The notes under the pieces were generated by a model, which was not told where the DNA came from, made no database searches, and saw only the letters and a program-made list of their open reading frames with translations. Below are positions 1-11,602 of a stretch of DNA of 64,000 nucleotides, piece after piece. The first letter of the stretch is position 1. Every line of letters starts with the position of its first letter. The DNA is taken from contig OX337231.1 in assembly GCA_946965045.2 (NCBI GenBank), forward strand, positions 2,108,001-2,172,000. The letters run 5' to 3'. Source of the stretch: Epithemia pelagica. Taxonomy: Eukaryota > Bacillariophyta > Bacillariophyceae > Surirellales > Surirellaceae. The translations under genes were made by a program, and so were the position numbers.

Positions 1-2492
1 GGCGCTGCACTTGTGCTTGGACTACTGGACGGGGTGTCAGTCGGAGAATTGTCTGGGTCAGTTGGACTGTTCGATGGAGCATCGGTAGGATTGCTCGAAG
101 GTGCCGATGAAAGTGATGGAGCGGTACTTGGAGAGTCTGTTGCGCTAGAAGGTGTACTTGAAGGAGCACTTGAGGGCATTTCCGATGGAGAATCCGATGG
201 CCTTTCTGAAGGAGATGCACTTGGAAACCGAGAAGGCGATACACTTGGGGCTCTGGAAGGTGCATCGGAAGGAGATACGCTTGGGATTTGGGACGGGGGA
301 TCGGTTCGAATAGGTGTTGGAACATTCGTGGGAGAGCTGCTTGGAAGTCGACTTGGAGGTTCACTTGGCGTTGCGCTAGGAACGCGGGTCGGTGACACAC
401 TTGGAGTAAGAGAAGGAAACTCCGAAGGAGGTACACTCGGCGCTGTGGATGGGGCATCCGATGGTGACACCGATGGTGCAGGGGACCTTGTTGGAGCCAC
501 GGATGGCTGTGACGAAGTACTTGGTGCTGGGGAAACCGATGGTGCTGTCGAAGGAGCAGCAGACGGAGCTTCTGTCTTGAAATTCTTTCGCTTGTACACT
601 TTGATATGATTTCTTGCACCGACCGCAAGCTTCCCGCCACTTCTTGATAACGATAACTCCAGTTGACGGCAGGGCAATTTTGAAACTGGGACACCAGGTC
701 CAATGACGTAGTAGTGATTCTCGACAATCGAATACGTAGCCACTCGCGTAACTTGGTTCTTTGACACCTGGCCCACAGCCACTGTGAAGCCAGTTCCTGA
801 TAATGCCAGAGACGAGCCCAGCTTTGTCCCCCGTGTTTTCCCTGTAATATCAGGGATCCGTTTTTCCCATTGTGCTTCATCCTGTGAGACAGCGAGATCG
901 AATATTCGAACAACTCCGGCATGGGCTCCGACACCCACGACTGTTACTCCCGGACAGCCCGTTGCCAACCTTCGACCACTTTCGTCAAGCTCTACCGTTG
1001 TTCCACAACGATCGCCGTGAAAATGACCTTGTAAAATCTCTTCTCCCACTATTGGCAAGAAGTTGTTGGCGTCTTCCGAAAACCGAAATGTGTCGACTCC
1101 TCCAGCGTTGTTGTTCCGCGCCGGACACCCAATAGCTAGCACATTGCCATCTTCCGACATGGATGTACTTTTTCCGCAATGATCAAAATTGGTGTTATTG
1201 TGTGTAAAGAACGATGGTTCCCAAAGAAACTGGCTGTTCATATTGAACACAATACCACCGTCACCACCCGGTGCACCAACCAACACTTGGTACCCTTCCA
1301 ATCCAATATTCACCGATGTACCCGCACGGCCAAAGACGCCAAAATCAGAAAAGACACCTCCGTACTGGACCCATTTCGTCGAGTTGTTCAAAAAGTAGGT
1401 AAAGAATCCTCCGCGTCCACCATTGCATTGCGGACACCCCACAACAATGGAAGGGAACGGATAGGATCCCGTGATATCTACGTCAGCCCCAAACCTCCCG
1501 TAAATGTCGGGAGAGAAAATATCTTGTCCGAGTTGTTTCCATTGCCCCCAGGAAAATGACTCGTACACCCGCACAATGCTGTTGACGCGTGGATAGTGGG
1601 ACTTGGGATCCTGAGCCGACGGAATGCGCGCTGGAAGGCCCACCACCATGATTTGCCCATCGTCACTCAGAGCCACTGTTTTCCCTCGTACCGCAGGAGG
1701 ACATCGGATCCACTCCCGGTACGCTCGAGGCGCAACGGCCCGAAAGGCGTCCTTTTTGCCCTTACCTCCTCGTTTCTTGCCCTTTTTGGACTTTTTCCCC
1801 GACGAATAGCGTCGGCGGGGATTGAGGTATGCGTTGGCATACTGATTGTAGTAGTTGCCATATCCAACCGCTTGGCGAACAACTTGCTTTTGTTCTGGAC
1901 TGATTTGAGAACCGTCAAACGCGTCCAGGTCGGGTGGGAGCCCCTCTACATGGCTTTCCATTCCAGAAACGACTGTTGGCACTGCTGGTGCTGCACTCAT
2001 TCGATGACTTGTGGGTGCACGTCGATTCTTCTTGCCACGGTTTTGTCGTATCGAAAACAAGACACTGGAGTGTGATGATTTCGAGCTCTTGGTAGTACCA
2101 AAGAATGCTTTGTTCGTGTCCTCGACCCGTGATGGCGAGGACCGTTGTCTTGTGGATGATAGACTTTCGCTGTTTGTGTGACTTTTTGTGGCAGCGTCAC
2201 TGCCTTGCAGGTCATTCCTATAGTTGTTTTGGGTGACTGTTGGCGATGCAATCGGGTGGGAGCTTTTCGAAAAGACATGTCGTCGCGATCGCTCTCCTCC
2301 AGTCTTTTGTGGTGGTTGTGGATCGTCGTTGTCGAGTAGCAACTCCTGCTCCCGATTGGTGCGCGGCGATACATGTTGTTGCTCCTCCGTCGCCAAGACC
2401 AATACCGACAGGTAGAGTATCCATATAACAACTACAGACAACCTATACCAGCCGAGCCGACAACGAGGCCTTGTCGTTGCGTGGTGCCTCAT
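1..2492 (-). CDS. Signal-anchored beta-propeller-like protein with Pro-Ser repeat tail, 3' end outside window
   Basis: One uninterrupted minus-strand frame runs from an ATG at 2492 to the window edge (at least 830 codons). It is the first ATG after an upstream in-frame stop. Residues about 12-33 form a basic then hydrophobic segment that fits a signal peptide or signal anchor. A low-complexity, Lys/Gly-rich region follows (about residues 210-240). From about 2000 to 600 the protein shows repeated blades with the pattern V-A/L-A-[IVT]-G-x-P plus a V-R-V/I-[YF] strand, as in FG-GAP or Kelch-like propellers; I cannot assign the exact class. From 570 to the edge it is a PS-x-x-PS / SPS-DAPS repeat, a tail type common in diatom extracellular or wall-associated proteins. 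Likely secreted or cell-surface; function inferred only. The repeat also creates a spurious plus-strand Gly-rich frame at 13-609. Confidence 0.75.
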   Translation of the reverse strand, partial: MRHHATTRPRCRLGWYRLSVVVIWILYLSVLVLATEEQQHVSPRTNREQELLLDNDDPQPPQKTGGERSRRHVFSKSSHPIASPTVTQNNYRNDLQGSDAATKSHTNSESLSSTRQRSSPSRVEDTNKAFFGTTKSSKSSHSSVLFSIRQNRGKKNRRAPTSHRMSAAPAVPTVVSGMESHVEGLPPDLDAFDGSQISPEQKQVVRQAVGYGNYYNQYANAYLNPRRRYSSGKKSKKGKKRGGKGKKDAFRAVAPRAYREWIRCPPAVRGKTVALSDDGQIMVVGLPARIPSAQDPKSHYPRVNSIVRVYESFSWGQWKQLGQDIFSPDIYGRFGADVDITGSYPFPSIVVGCPQCNGGRGGFFTYFLNNSTKWVQYGGVFSDFGVFGRAGTSVNIGLEGYQVLVGAPGGDGGIVFNMNSQFLWEPSFFTHNNTNFDHCGKSTSMSEDGNVLAIGCPARNNNAGGVDTFRFSEDANNFLPIVGEEILQGHFHGDRCGTTVELDESGRRLATGCPGVTVVGVGAHAGVVRIFDLAVSQDEAQWEKRIPDITGKTRGTKLGSSLALSGTGFTVAVGQVSKNQVTRVATYSIVENHYYVIGPGVPVSKLPCRQLELSLSRSGGKLAVGARNHIKVYKRKNFKTEAPSAAPSTAPSVSPAPSTSSQPSVAPTRSPAPSVSPSDAPSTAPSVPPSEFPSLTPSVSPTRVPSATPSEPPSRLPSSSPTNVPTPIRTDPPSQIPSVSPSDAPSRAPSVSPSRFPSASPSERPSDSPSEMPSSAPSSTPSSATDSPSTAPSLSSAPSSNPTDAPSNSPTDPDNSPTDTPSSSPSTSAA

Positions 2493-3480
2493 GGTTTGTT
2501 GTATTCTGGTTGTTGAATATTGGCTGATGGCGCTGTTGTTTCCTCCAGTGCCAGAATGGAGATGAATGCTCCTATCGCAGTCTTTTATCACTGGATCGTT
2601 CTTCGTTTCGTCGTTTCTTGTTTTCGTCTTGGTGGATCGTGATGAACAAGGCCGTGGTGCCCACAACAAGAATTGCCAAATGATGCGTTGGGAAAGAGGT
2701 TGCAACCACAAGTTTTGTGAGCGCAAAATAATGCGCCGTTCGACCGTTGATTCCCCCAACAAGACTTGCGCGCTCACACATACGAGCTACCGAGTCTGGT
2801 CACAAAACTAGCTATCCCACAACTTGGAAAACGACGACTCAAAACAAGAAACACACAACACTTCACACAACCTTACCTTACAAAGTCTGTATCAGGATGC
2901 ACCCCGGAGTATCCATTTGCCTTAGAAGTGTCGATCTTGGGAAGCTGCCAGCACCGTTTCCGTGAATGGACTTCTAGAGTTCAATGATACAATGACTGCT
3001 ATGATATGCTAAGGTTCGGTCTTTCTTGTGAACGACGCAATGTGCTCATCAACGAACGACGTATGATCTAAATCTGCCCTTCTGTAAGTTGATGAAGGAT
3101 GAAGATATTGACAAGGAACTGGTTGACCAACTTTGAAACCTACCGGGTCAGGGTTCAATGCACTTTGGTCGAGCTATAGGAGTAGTACCCATTCTCAACA
3201 CGGATAAAGAGGTGAACAGCCGGACCATGAAAAAGCAAAGTATCGTGGTATCGATAGACTTCCAAAGACAACATGTGAAAACAGAGACTTTCCACTGGCG
3301 ATGCGGCTACCTAGGTAGTACATGTTGCAACCAGGCCTCATCAAGTGTCACAAGTAACTTGTTCGTTTATTCATTGAATCTATAGTCCACATGCTCGTCA
3401 TACCAAGCGTTTGATAGTAAGGCCTTCTGGATTCAAAGTGGCCACAACGCGAGATTCCAAAAAACAAAGAGGATTCGACA
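2493..3480. other. Intergenic, no gene seen
   Basis: Open frames here are short and show no family resemblance. The region should contain the promoter of the propeller gene that starts at 2492 and the 3' flank of the membrane-protein gene that ends at 3481. Confidence 0.5.
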
Positions 3481-5511
3481 TTAGGATCCTGGAGGATCAT
3501 CGCGAACTAGGTATTCCAAATTACGGTTTTCTCGAAGCCATGTCCCCAGAGCAAAGACCGAGTCTGACAAACAACGTTTCGAGAGAAAACAATAAAGGGT
3601 CATGGGTGAGAATGGTCCTGGTGAACAGCGCGGAATAGCAACGGGGTTTCGTGTCCAACGTACTGAAAAAGGATCCCCAAATACCAAAATAGGCATTGGA
3701 AAGGCCGTTAATCACACCATCAACACCCTGAGTTGGACATGATGGTTCCGAAATCAAACGACAGTACGAGTGAGGCCAAAGAAAAAGAAAGAGACACGAT
3801 AAATGTGCTCAAGTCCAAAACTCACCGTGTACTCCCAGATAACCCAAAATTTGGCCGCAATCCAGGCAATCATGACAAAGCCTTCCATTTGTCTCCATCC
3901 AAACACACAGCGATAGGTCCCCGATGCTCGTGTACAGGTGCAGGGAAGTTTCCGAGGTTCGGTCGAAAGGTCATTGAGAATAATGGCCACCATACAATTC
4001 AAGACTTCGAACCAAAAGACGGCCGTCACCCACAGCCACCGACCCGTTTGGAGGTAGCCAATCTCTCCTTCGAACCGTTCATCAATTTCGTTCCGGTTGT
4101 TGTATAGATCCGTGGCGGCACCGGCAAAGACAATGGAAAAAATCATGATCCAAAACCAATTGTAGGTTGTCTCACGCTTGTGCTGATTCATCATGTCCAT
4201 TAGAGTTGGTAAGCCAGCCGATTCTCTCCAAACACCATAGGTCAAACAAATGGAACCAAAGGCTTTATAATGAAAACACAAAAAAAAATCATCCATTAGC
4301 GTGAACAAGACGTCCCTTTTTCAATCCAAGAAGGCCACAAAAGAACGAAACGTACCGATCCAGCTCGTAAAATACACATTGGCTTGTACGGTACCCACCG
4401 AGAGGGAAGAGGTACAGATATGCAAGGCTCCCATCCACATGACAATGAGACAGAGTGTCAAATTCCGTTCTCCCGAACTCCCATCGCGAAAAATGGTCAC
4501 CCACAGTTTGGGCAAAAAGACAGTATCGTAATGGACCAACATGATGAGGAAACAAACACCAACCAAGCCGGCCGATGCATAAATGGCACCCCAGAGTTTC
4601 CATTGATAAATCAAGTCGCCTTCGTTGGTGGCAAAAAAACGATCACGAGCATCGTCCGGCAGTGTGGTGCTGGTGTTAAAGAACTCGTCCCGATCTTCTC
4701 CCGTTAGCACTTCCTTCTCAAAGAATCTAGAGCGAACAGGGAGAGCATTCATTCATATGGAAGCAATGTAAGAATCGCATTTAAATGCCACATGCAACCA
4801 AACAGATTCAAGTGCATTGTCAACTCACTGTAACGCCGACACCAGCAAGACAGATCCCGCAATGGCAGAAAACAAATATCCCAGAAAGCGTGGGGATGCT
4901 CGAATGTCGGCTCCTGACAAACTACGGTGTCGATCCGCAAACGAAGATGAAGGAGGAGGATCATTATTTTCTCCTCCTCCATTGTTGTTGTTGGTGGTGG
5001 CAGTGTCTCGCGCTGGTGATACGGCCGGAGAATCTTGTCGTACCGACAACTCCCGCAAAATCGAAGATCGAAAACCACTCGTTCGTCGCGACGGGGAAGT
5101 AAAGGGCGCCGAAGTGGTGGCTGTGGCCATGGTTTTGCTGCTGGGCATGCCGCCGTTTTGGTTGGAAGGACGCTTTCGAAAGAACATTCCTCCCCCACCA
5201 TTTGGACTGGGTCTCAACGCATTGTTTGATCGGTTTTGACCCTGTTGTTGTTGTTCGGAAGTCTCATTGTGGTTGGGATGCTGTTGTCCTGGTCGACTGC
5301 TCGTACTGCCACCATCATCGAAACTCCAGGGCATTCCTTCATTGGAATCTCTGGCTCGATTCAACTGCACATGAGGAAACTGATTGGGTCGCCGTGGCGA
5401 TAACTGCGAAGGGACCGGATTGGTATTCAAGACAATCCTTGTGGGCATGATGATGATAGTGGTTCGGATGAATTCTTGTTTGTTTGTTGCATTGAAAGTC
5501 GAAAGAACCAC
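3481..5511 (-). CDS. Unrecognised multi-pass membrane protein, five exons
   Basis: Exons on the minus strand: 5511-4829, 4726-4356, 4262-3826, 3727-3664 and 3563-3481. The four introns are 102, 93, 98 and 100 nt, all GT-AG, and the exon sum is 1638 nt (545 aa plus stop). An alternative start is the ATG at 5448 (residue 22). The first about 200 residues are disordered, rich in Asn, Gln, Ser and Pro. Then come roughly six to seven hydrophobic segments: near the end of exon 1, two in exon 2 (around LVGVCFLIMLVHY and LIVMWMGALHICT), and three or more in exon 3 (FWIMIFSIVFAG, WVTAVFWFEVLNCMVAIIL, FVMIAWIAAKFWVI). The tail is short and charged. I do not recognise a family. The even intron sizes and kept frame argue that it is a functional gene. 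Confidence 0.75.
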
Positions 5512-6331
5512 AGGTGCACCAGGAATAAAACGCGACTCAGTAGAAAGATGCGCGACTCATTCAGTTTGCTTATGTTGCGGGACCACGACTTGAGGTCGCT
5601 GTAAGCTTTGGCTATAATCGTGGAGAAACGCAACACAACAAACGGACCTAGGTAGCCCCAACCACCATATCTTTAACAACCAGGGAAACCAAGGCATTTC
5701 GGTCTTACATGTTTGCTTGATCCATCTCTTTACTTAGCTTCCCCAAGTTCTTCCAGTCGAATTCTCATGTCACTGCTCTGGAGAGTAGGAGCGCGCATGA
5801 CAAGGCCGCCAAGACTGCACTCAACAGAAACCGGAAGCATGGGTGTATCCGAACCACTCTTTCCTCAAATCAGAAAAGAAGTTGTCCATGTACAATAGCT
5901 TATACAAACATGCCGCTATATGACCAAACTCGGAAAGCTTGAGTGAGAGCAAGGGGGAGAGCAACTACGTCGAACACGGGGAAGCTAGCAGTCTTGCTTG
6001 GCATTTCAGCTTAGAGTCTCTTATTTATGTTCATGAGTCTCTTAGTTACGTTCATAAGCTGGCCACAGAAACAAGGAACATGAGTTCGAGGTTCGTTTTC
6101 ACTGCACGGTGGAATATAAAGGTTTCCTGAGAAGTCTAGTAAAGAACAACAGGCCAAAATGTACTCCTGTTCCCGCGGCATCACTCGTGCCACGAGAAAC
6201 CAGAAACAGTCCATTGCGAACTTTTGTGAAGGTTGCTTCGACAAGAATCCTGGGAACCGTGCTTCGACAAGAATCGATCGAACAGTCATTCCTGTCCTTC
6301 TCGATTCTAGTCCAGTCCCACTGGCTCGTCT
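5512..6331. other. Intergenic, no gene seen
   Basis: Contains the presumed promoter of the membrane-protein gene and the 3' flank of the RBR gene. No convincing frame or repeat was found. Confidence 0.45.
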
Positions 6332-7330
6332 TCACCAATACAAATACAAGACGTCGTACGGATCCAAGTCACCAGACGGTCGACCAAAGGGGTATCGGAA
6401 CCCAGACTGACGCTGTGCCGCCCGCCAATCAAAGCAGGCTCCACAGACGCACACGACTTGTTCGTCATCGTAACCACTCTCTTCTTTGGAAATGAGCATC
6501 TTGCACTCGGGACATTGAGCCCAATCACTCCCTTCCCCAGAATTTTCCATGGCTCGCACAATTTGGGCAAAGGGAGAAACCATAAAATTTCGTCGGCATT
6601 CTCGACAGGAAAAGACTCGATTGGTCACCTTCTTGTCGGGATGATCTCGTTTGTAAGCACGAGGATGATCGCAATGAGGACAGTGTACCGTGCACATGTC
6701 TGGTTTGTTTCCCTTGGCCAACTCGGAGAGACGAAAGTGTTGTGTCAGTTCTGCTTTGGAATGGATCAATCCACGTTTGATCAATTGCGATTCTCGAATC
6801 GGTCGTCGACATTGTGGATGAAAGCATTGCAACGGATAGTTTCGCGCACTCTTCTGTGCTTGGACCACGTAGACTTGGCGCATGCAATCGATGCAAGCAG
6901 CCTCATGCCAATAGCAGCTCTTCATGAGTCGGACTACGGGGCGGCATTCAAAACAAATGGGGCACTCTCGCATTGGTCCCTCCTCCTCTTTTTCAGTTGA
7001 TTCTCTAGAAGTGGACGTGGTACTGGGCAAATGTTTATTCCATTCATGAGAAGTATATTCTTTCGCGGCATCACATCCTTTGAGTTCGCTGATAGATTCA
7101 TCGCATTGATCATTGTACATTTCCATGATATCGTCATCCTCCCAATCCATTTCATGAAAGTACTCGGAAGTAGTGTTCCAGTTCTGTGGAACGTGAGAAG
7201 CACAGCTTGTAGCTCGTTTTCGATCGTGCGTTCGATGGACATGGGTGCGAGCCGAGGATCGATGGCTTCCTCCTCCGCGTGAGAGCTTTCGGCTCTGTCC
7301 TTGAGCGTGTTTCAGGTATCCTCTTGGCAT
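6332..7330 (-). CDS. RBR-type (RING-between-RING) E3 ubiquitin ligase-like protein
   Basis: Single-exon, 332 aa. The N-terminal about 60 residues are basic and His/Arg-rich, then an acidic stretch (WEDDDIMEMY). A first RING begins at CPICFECRP (Cys123, Cys126) with a CYWHEAACIDC core and Cys pairs near 169 and 174. An in-between-RING Cys/His cluster follows (CPHCDH then CRECRRNF). A third cluster begins at CPECKMLIS and ends VCVCGACFDW, fitting RING2. RBR proteins accept ubiquitin from an E2 on a RING2 cysteine before passing it to substrate. Which cysteine plays that part here is not certain by eye. Substrate unknown. A decayed piece of this gene is found at 39626-39960. ATG at 7330 is the first of the frame. 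Confidence 0.75.
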   Translation of the reverse strand: MPRGYLKHAQGQSRKLSRGGGSHRSSARTHVHRTHDRKRATSCASHVPQNWNTTSEYFHEMDWEDDDIMEMYNDQCDESISELKGCDAAKEYTSHEWNKHLPSTTSTSRESTEKEEEGPMRECPICFECRPVVRLMKSCYWHEAACIDCMRQVYVVQAQKSARNYPLQCFHPQCRRPIRESQLIKRGLIHSKAELTQHFRLSELAKGNKPDMCTVHCPHCDHPRAYKRDHPDKKVTNRVFSCRECRRNFMVSPFAQIVRAMENSGEGSDWAQCPECKMLISKEESGYDDEQVVCVCGACFDWRAAQRQSGFRYPFGRPSGDLDPYDVLYLYW

Positions 7331-9346
7331 TCTGTCTGTTCTTTCAATGAAAAGTGCAAAAAGATATGATCAGATCTCTCGCGCAGTCGCATCCGCGTCC
7401 CTCCGTACACGTTTGGAGATTGACCCGCTCGCGACTCGCAGACGTGTTTGAAATTCCAAACGTACACTTATACTCGCAAGGGTAGCATAAGTAGCTAGCA
7501 TTTGACGAGGTTGCTTCAATGATGTGTCTTGTAGAAGAATTGATGGCCGCTCTGACCATCCAGTACTAGTCTACGTAGATATACGTATGTAGGGAAATGT
7601 ACCGGACAAGTATGTAGGGCATGGAATTTGGAATCTTGCTCATGAGGATTTCTGAAGAATAGGGAGACTATGGCTTAGTTGCGTGAAAACTACCCGTCTT
7701 CACAAAGGAGATTTCAAGTTTTTGAGTGAAGCAAAGCGCGTATCTAAATCGATGTTGGCTATAAAATCAACATGGCAAAGGTTGTGGATGCATTGGAAGG
7801 TCTTCTGTGGATCACGGCCCTTGCACCACTCTGGGTTCTGTACTTTCGAACCAAAATGTCTACAGTGGCTACTGTTCACCTTCTGGTGACCCAGTGGTGG
7901 AATCGTGGGATGGTCCTTATGTGTTTTTTGCATGAACAACTCTCTTAGTCTCTATAACACTAGGTAGAAGCATAGTATTCATCAATTTTGCCACCCACTT
8001 TGCCATTCAGTGGCGGCAATCGAAATTCTTTGAGTTCCGGGAGATCCTTGAACAAGACGGGAAACAAGAGTGTTTGTGGTAGCTGAAAGCATGAGAGGAG
8101 TAAACCTTCTCTGCCTACTCCCAGTGTCATGTATAGCTATAGTATAAGTCTTGTTCACGTATTGCTATTTCCGTTGCTTGGCAGTGGACAAATCTTGATC
8201 AATCAACATGGCTAGTTAACACCCAACTTGGAAGCATATAGTCGGGCTATCCGTAGAACAGTTTCAAATTGGACTGCACCATTGCATTATTGGATACTCA
8301 CTGCACCAACTCCATGGATGGTTGTTCTTGCACTGGTGCATGGGTGGTGCTGAAAAGGTATCATTGGGCTGGCCGGATGTCCCTTTTTCGCTTGCATCCT
8401 CGACTCCAACTCCATACATGATAAAAGCTCTGCTCCTCATCGTTTGTCCTCTTCTTTGTTGTACACACTGTAGTATTAATCCGAAGAGAGATCCCTATTA
8501 TTCATGGTCGTATCCACTTCTATTGCAAATTGCTACACTCAAGTAGGTACTCCTAGAGACTCTATGTATGATCTGTCGTAGCTACTCCTGACTACCATGA
8601 TTCCATTGCCGCATCTGGTCTGTACGTAGTCAACCTACCAGAAATTCTGATGGCCATTCGGCCAACATAACTTTCAAGACGCTGATCATTGCCAATTACT
8701 ACAGAGCTACCCAGGTCGACTATTTCTAGTCATGGCAAAATTGTCGGTCAAATGGCCATCAGAAGGTGCGATTTTACCGCGACTTGGCTAACAAAACCGA
8801 GGTAATGATGGTTATATGAATGCCGGACGCTTTTTGTCTCGAAAACTTCATATTTCGAGTCGAGCTGGAGGACTTTGGAAATCCATAGACGAGACCCAAA
8901 CAAGTTCCTTCATTCTCCATGACCCTGATAGCTGGCACTGATAGCGAGGGTTTGTGTTTGTGCCGGCATCCGGCATGTAGGATAAAGGGAACAGATTGAT
9001 GAGGGTGATTTAAAGAAATTTAATCCGTTTCGGGAGAAGGGACACGACTCAAATCAGAACTGAACTGTGCGGTATTTATCCATTTTAGGACTTATTTAGA
9101 TTTCAACAGGGAGTAGTAGTACATGGGATGGTTCTCCGTCCGGTGAGAAGTCCCTTGGGAAGTCCCTTGGCAAGAGCAACGAAGAAGTCTGCCTTTGTAC
9201 CATCCCTCCATTCTTTCTTGTGAAGTGCATTGAAAGAGGACAGGAGAGACAAAATCAGAACACCCTGGATAGAAACAAGACTTTGATCATTGGTGCCTTT
9301 TCCAGGTCGTGATTGAAGAAAAGAGAGAGAGAGGTTTTATACTCAC
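7331..9346. other. Two-kilobase intergenic stretch, no gene seen
   Basis: No frame on either strand has recognisable protein character. The only structure noticed is a perfect 14-bp inverted repeat at 8645-8658 and 8751-8764. Confidence 0.5.
8645..8764. repeat. Inverted repeat, 14-bp arms, 120 bp overall
   Basis: TTCTGATGGCCATT at 8645-8658 is the exact reverse complement of 8751-8764. The next about 10 inner bases on each side are also partly complementary. It could be a small MITE or a transcribed hairpin. No target-site duplication was recognised. Confidence 0.5.
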
Positions 9347-10411
9347 TCATTCAATGTCCAGCTGCTCATCGTATAATTCCCACTTTTTTGTCGTATCTTC
9401 GTATTTCCAATTGACACACTCTTCAAATATCTCCTTGTTTCGCACATGAACTGTAACTTCCCAATTCTTGTTGTCAACTTGAATCCCTCCCTCTAAGCAT
9501 TGATAGTTTCGGGCTAAAGCTTCGTCCTTGAACTCAATTCCCAGTGTGACTGCATACCGGTTGTCATTGTCTGCTTGTCTGCGCGCTGAGGACGATTTGA
9601 AACTTAGTCGAAGCAAAGGGATTTTTTCATCGGTGTTGAGACCGTCCAACATTTGATGGAATGGCCAAGAAGCTGCGATCATGTTGTTTTCGTCGTTTTG
9701 GTACGCTTTGTTCTTTGCTTTGTCGTGAAGATGACATTTGTAGTGTTTCAAACCAAGTTGCCGGATGTCGACCGATTGATACATAACAAGAGGCGAGTTG
9801 TCCTCAACCGCCTCCGTGATTGGGACAGATACGCGATAAGATCTCAGCATGTTGAGATCACCACATGGAGACTCTGACGCGCTGGGGTCGTAGTCCAGCA
9901 GAGTGAACCGTTGAAAATCACGGGGCAAAACAACCTCTAGGGGCTCTTTTGGGGCAACGTTGACACCAGCAAGATTCACCAGCTCCTTGTGCATTTCCCA
10001 GGAGTTCAATTCGTTTTGAAAATCGCACGCCTTGTCGTAGTTTTTAAAATAGGCCTTGATTGTCAGATCGTTGTTCGAGTAAGTCACGCTTGCACCATGA
10101 CCCTCCGCTTCGGAGTAGCCTCCATGGTGACGCTCAAGCAACTTGTAAACGTTCCCTCTGGCACCCGCACAGGACAAGGCTCCAAAGACGGAGGCTCTGA
10201 CCTCGTATCCAACAGCCGCAACCTTCTTTTTAATGAACCTGTACCTGCCTTTAGGAATAACTTTATCCTGCGCAAAAACGACGGAATTGTCTTCTAAGTT
10301 TCGCAGATACCCAGGACCGTAGAATTGAATAATATCCGACAGCTTTTCGCCATGCTCGAAGTTCACGGCATCACCGTCTTCAAATTGAACACTGGCTTGA
10401 GTGTTTCCCAT
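9347..10411 (-). CDS. Unrecognised 354-aa protein with N-myristoylation-like start
   Basis: Single-exon frame beginning MGNTQASVQ. Gly2 with a small polar residue at position 6 fits an N-myristoylation signal, so membrane attachment is possible. Residues about 8-65 form a compact beta-rich header. The middle (about 80-150) has mixed charge. A segment around YKCHLHDKAKN and NMIAASWPFHQMLDGLN carries spaced His and Asn residues that loosely recall HNH-type endonuclease cores, but this is a weak visual impression only. The C-terminal about 70 residues are charged beta/alpha sequence. There is no membrane segment and no low-complexity tract. I do not recognise the family. Codon-like regularity over 1 kb and an intact ATG-to-stop frame support a real gene. 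Confidence 0.65.
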   Translation of the reverse strand: MGNTQASVQFEDGDAVNFEHGEKLSDIIQFYGPGYLRNLEDNSVVFAQDKVIPKGRYRFIKKKVAAVGYEVRASVFGALSCAGARGNVYKLLERHHGGYSEAEGHGASVTYSNNDLTIKAYFKNYDKACDFQNELNSWEMHKELVNLAGVNVAPKEPLEVVLPRDFQRFTLLDYDPSASESPCGDLNMLRSYRVSVPITEAVEDNSPLVMYQSVDIRQLGLKHYKCHLHDKAKNKAYQNDENNMIAASWPFHQMLDGLNTDEKIPLLRLSFKSSSARRQADNDNRYAVTLGIEFKDEALARNYQCLEGGIQVDNKNWEVTVHVRNKEIFEECVNWKYEDTTKKWELYDEQLDIE

Positions 10412-11602
10412 GCTGAACAGTATCGTTACTACTGCAGAGATTTCTATTCGAACAAGCTCGGTTATACTTGTACTCGCACGAGGTTGTCAACACCAAGAAG
10501 GAATCACAACGTTCGCGAAGTCGCGAAGTTGTTTCTCACCAGTCCGTCTGGCCGTCTCATAACGAGCGGTTCACCGCGAGACCGAAGAAGCCTGTCAATC
10601 TACAGTAGGACCTAGGCCCCTACATGAAATAATACGGCACACACGGATGCTAGTGCTCAATGCAACTGATTGCATCTTGTCCCTCTCCTGTCACAACAAC
10701 TTTAAGAATTCGCAATGTTTGTAGCCTTCGTGAATGGTGAAACCTGAAACCTCTCATCCATGTCAGTAAGCAGATGATGATTCTCGCAAAAATCTTATTC
10801 TTGTCCCCCAAGCATAACATAGATACAAAGTGGAAGACTAGAACACTAGAACGTTTCAGTGAGTTTCCAGTTTGATCTGTTTTTGTTCTCGTTGCTCTTC
10901 CTTCGTGGTCCTTGGGTCTTCTCTTTCCCCCAATCGAACCAGAATGAACATGAAGGTCCGAAAACTATCATGAACCGAGATAGATTACGAGTATTCACGC
11001 CCTACTCTATGTCTACTCCTTGGACCATCAAGTAAAGAGTAAAGATATAGAAAAAGACGTCTGCATTGATGTCCTCATTCATCATAAACTTTTATGCCCA
11101 CAACCAACGACGTACGACATGCTATATCTATATGAAGTTTCGTTGGAACACTTTCTTACTTCCGCATCATGATGAGACACGTAACGAAGAAGTTAGATGA
11201 ACGGCCACAGCGGAGAAACTAGGTACTCTAGGTAGGTAAGCTTGTCGCCATTTTATTTATCACTAGAGGCACTCCCAAGTTGTTTGCAAGAGTCTTGATA
11301 TCGATGAATCTAACCTCTCGAACCGTCTGTCGCTACTTTTAAGACAACATGATCGGGGCAAGATTTAGAATGTCGTCATGTTCCCCCATTCCCCAGATTG
11401 AACAACCTCAAGGCTGCATTGGAGCCGTCCGATGAACTTCGACACAAGCAAAAAGTTGAGACCTGCCACAAAATCTCCAGAGCAAAATTTCTTTTTGCCC
11501 TGCGATGAACACAAACGTGCTTTGCCACCGTAGCCACGAACCAGAACGACAAGAAATACCACCAAGAAGAGATCGAGACGATCCTATATCATCCCGCAAA
11601 AG
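10412..11602. other. Intergenic, no gene seen
   Basis: Lies between divergently transcribed genes (minus gene starting at 10411, plus gene starting at 11603), so it should hold both promoters. No convincing frame or repeat was found. Confidence 0.5.

Noticed and set aside
13-609. 198-codon plus-strand Gly/Asp-rich frame
   Set aside because: It has only a GTG start and is the antisense of the PS-x-x-PS repeat of the minus-strand gene, which is open for 830 codons.
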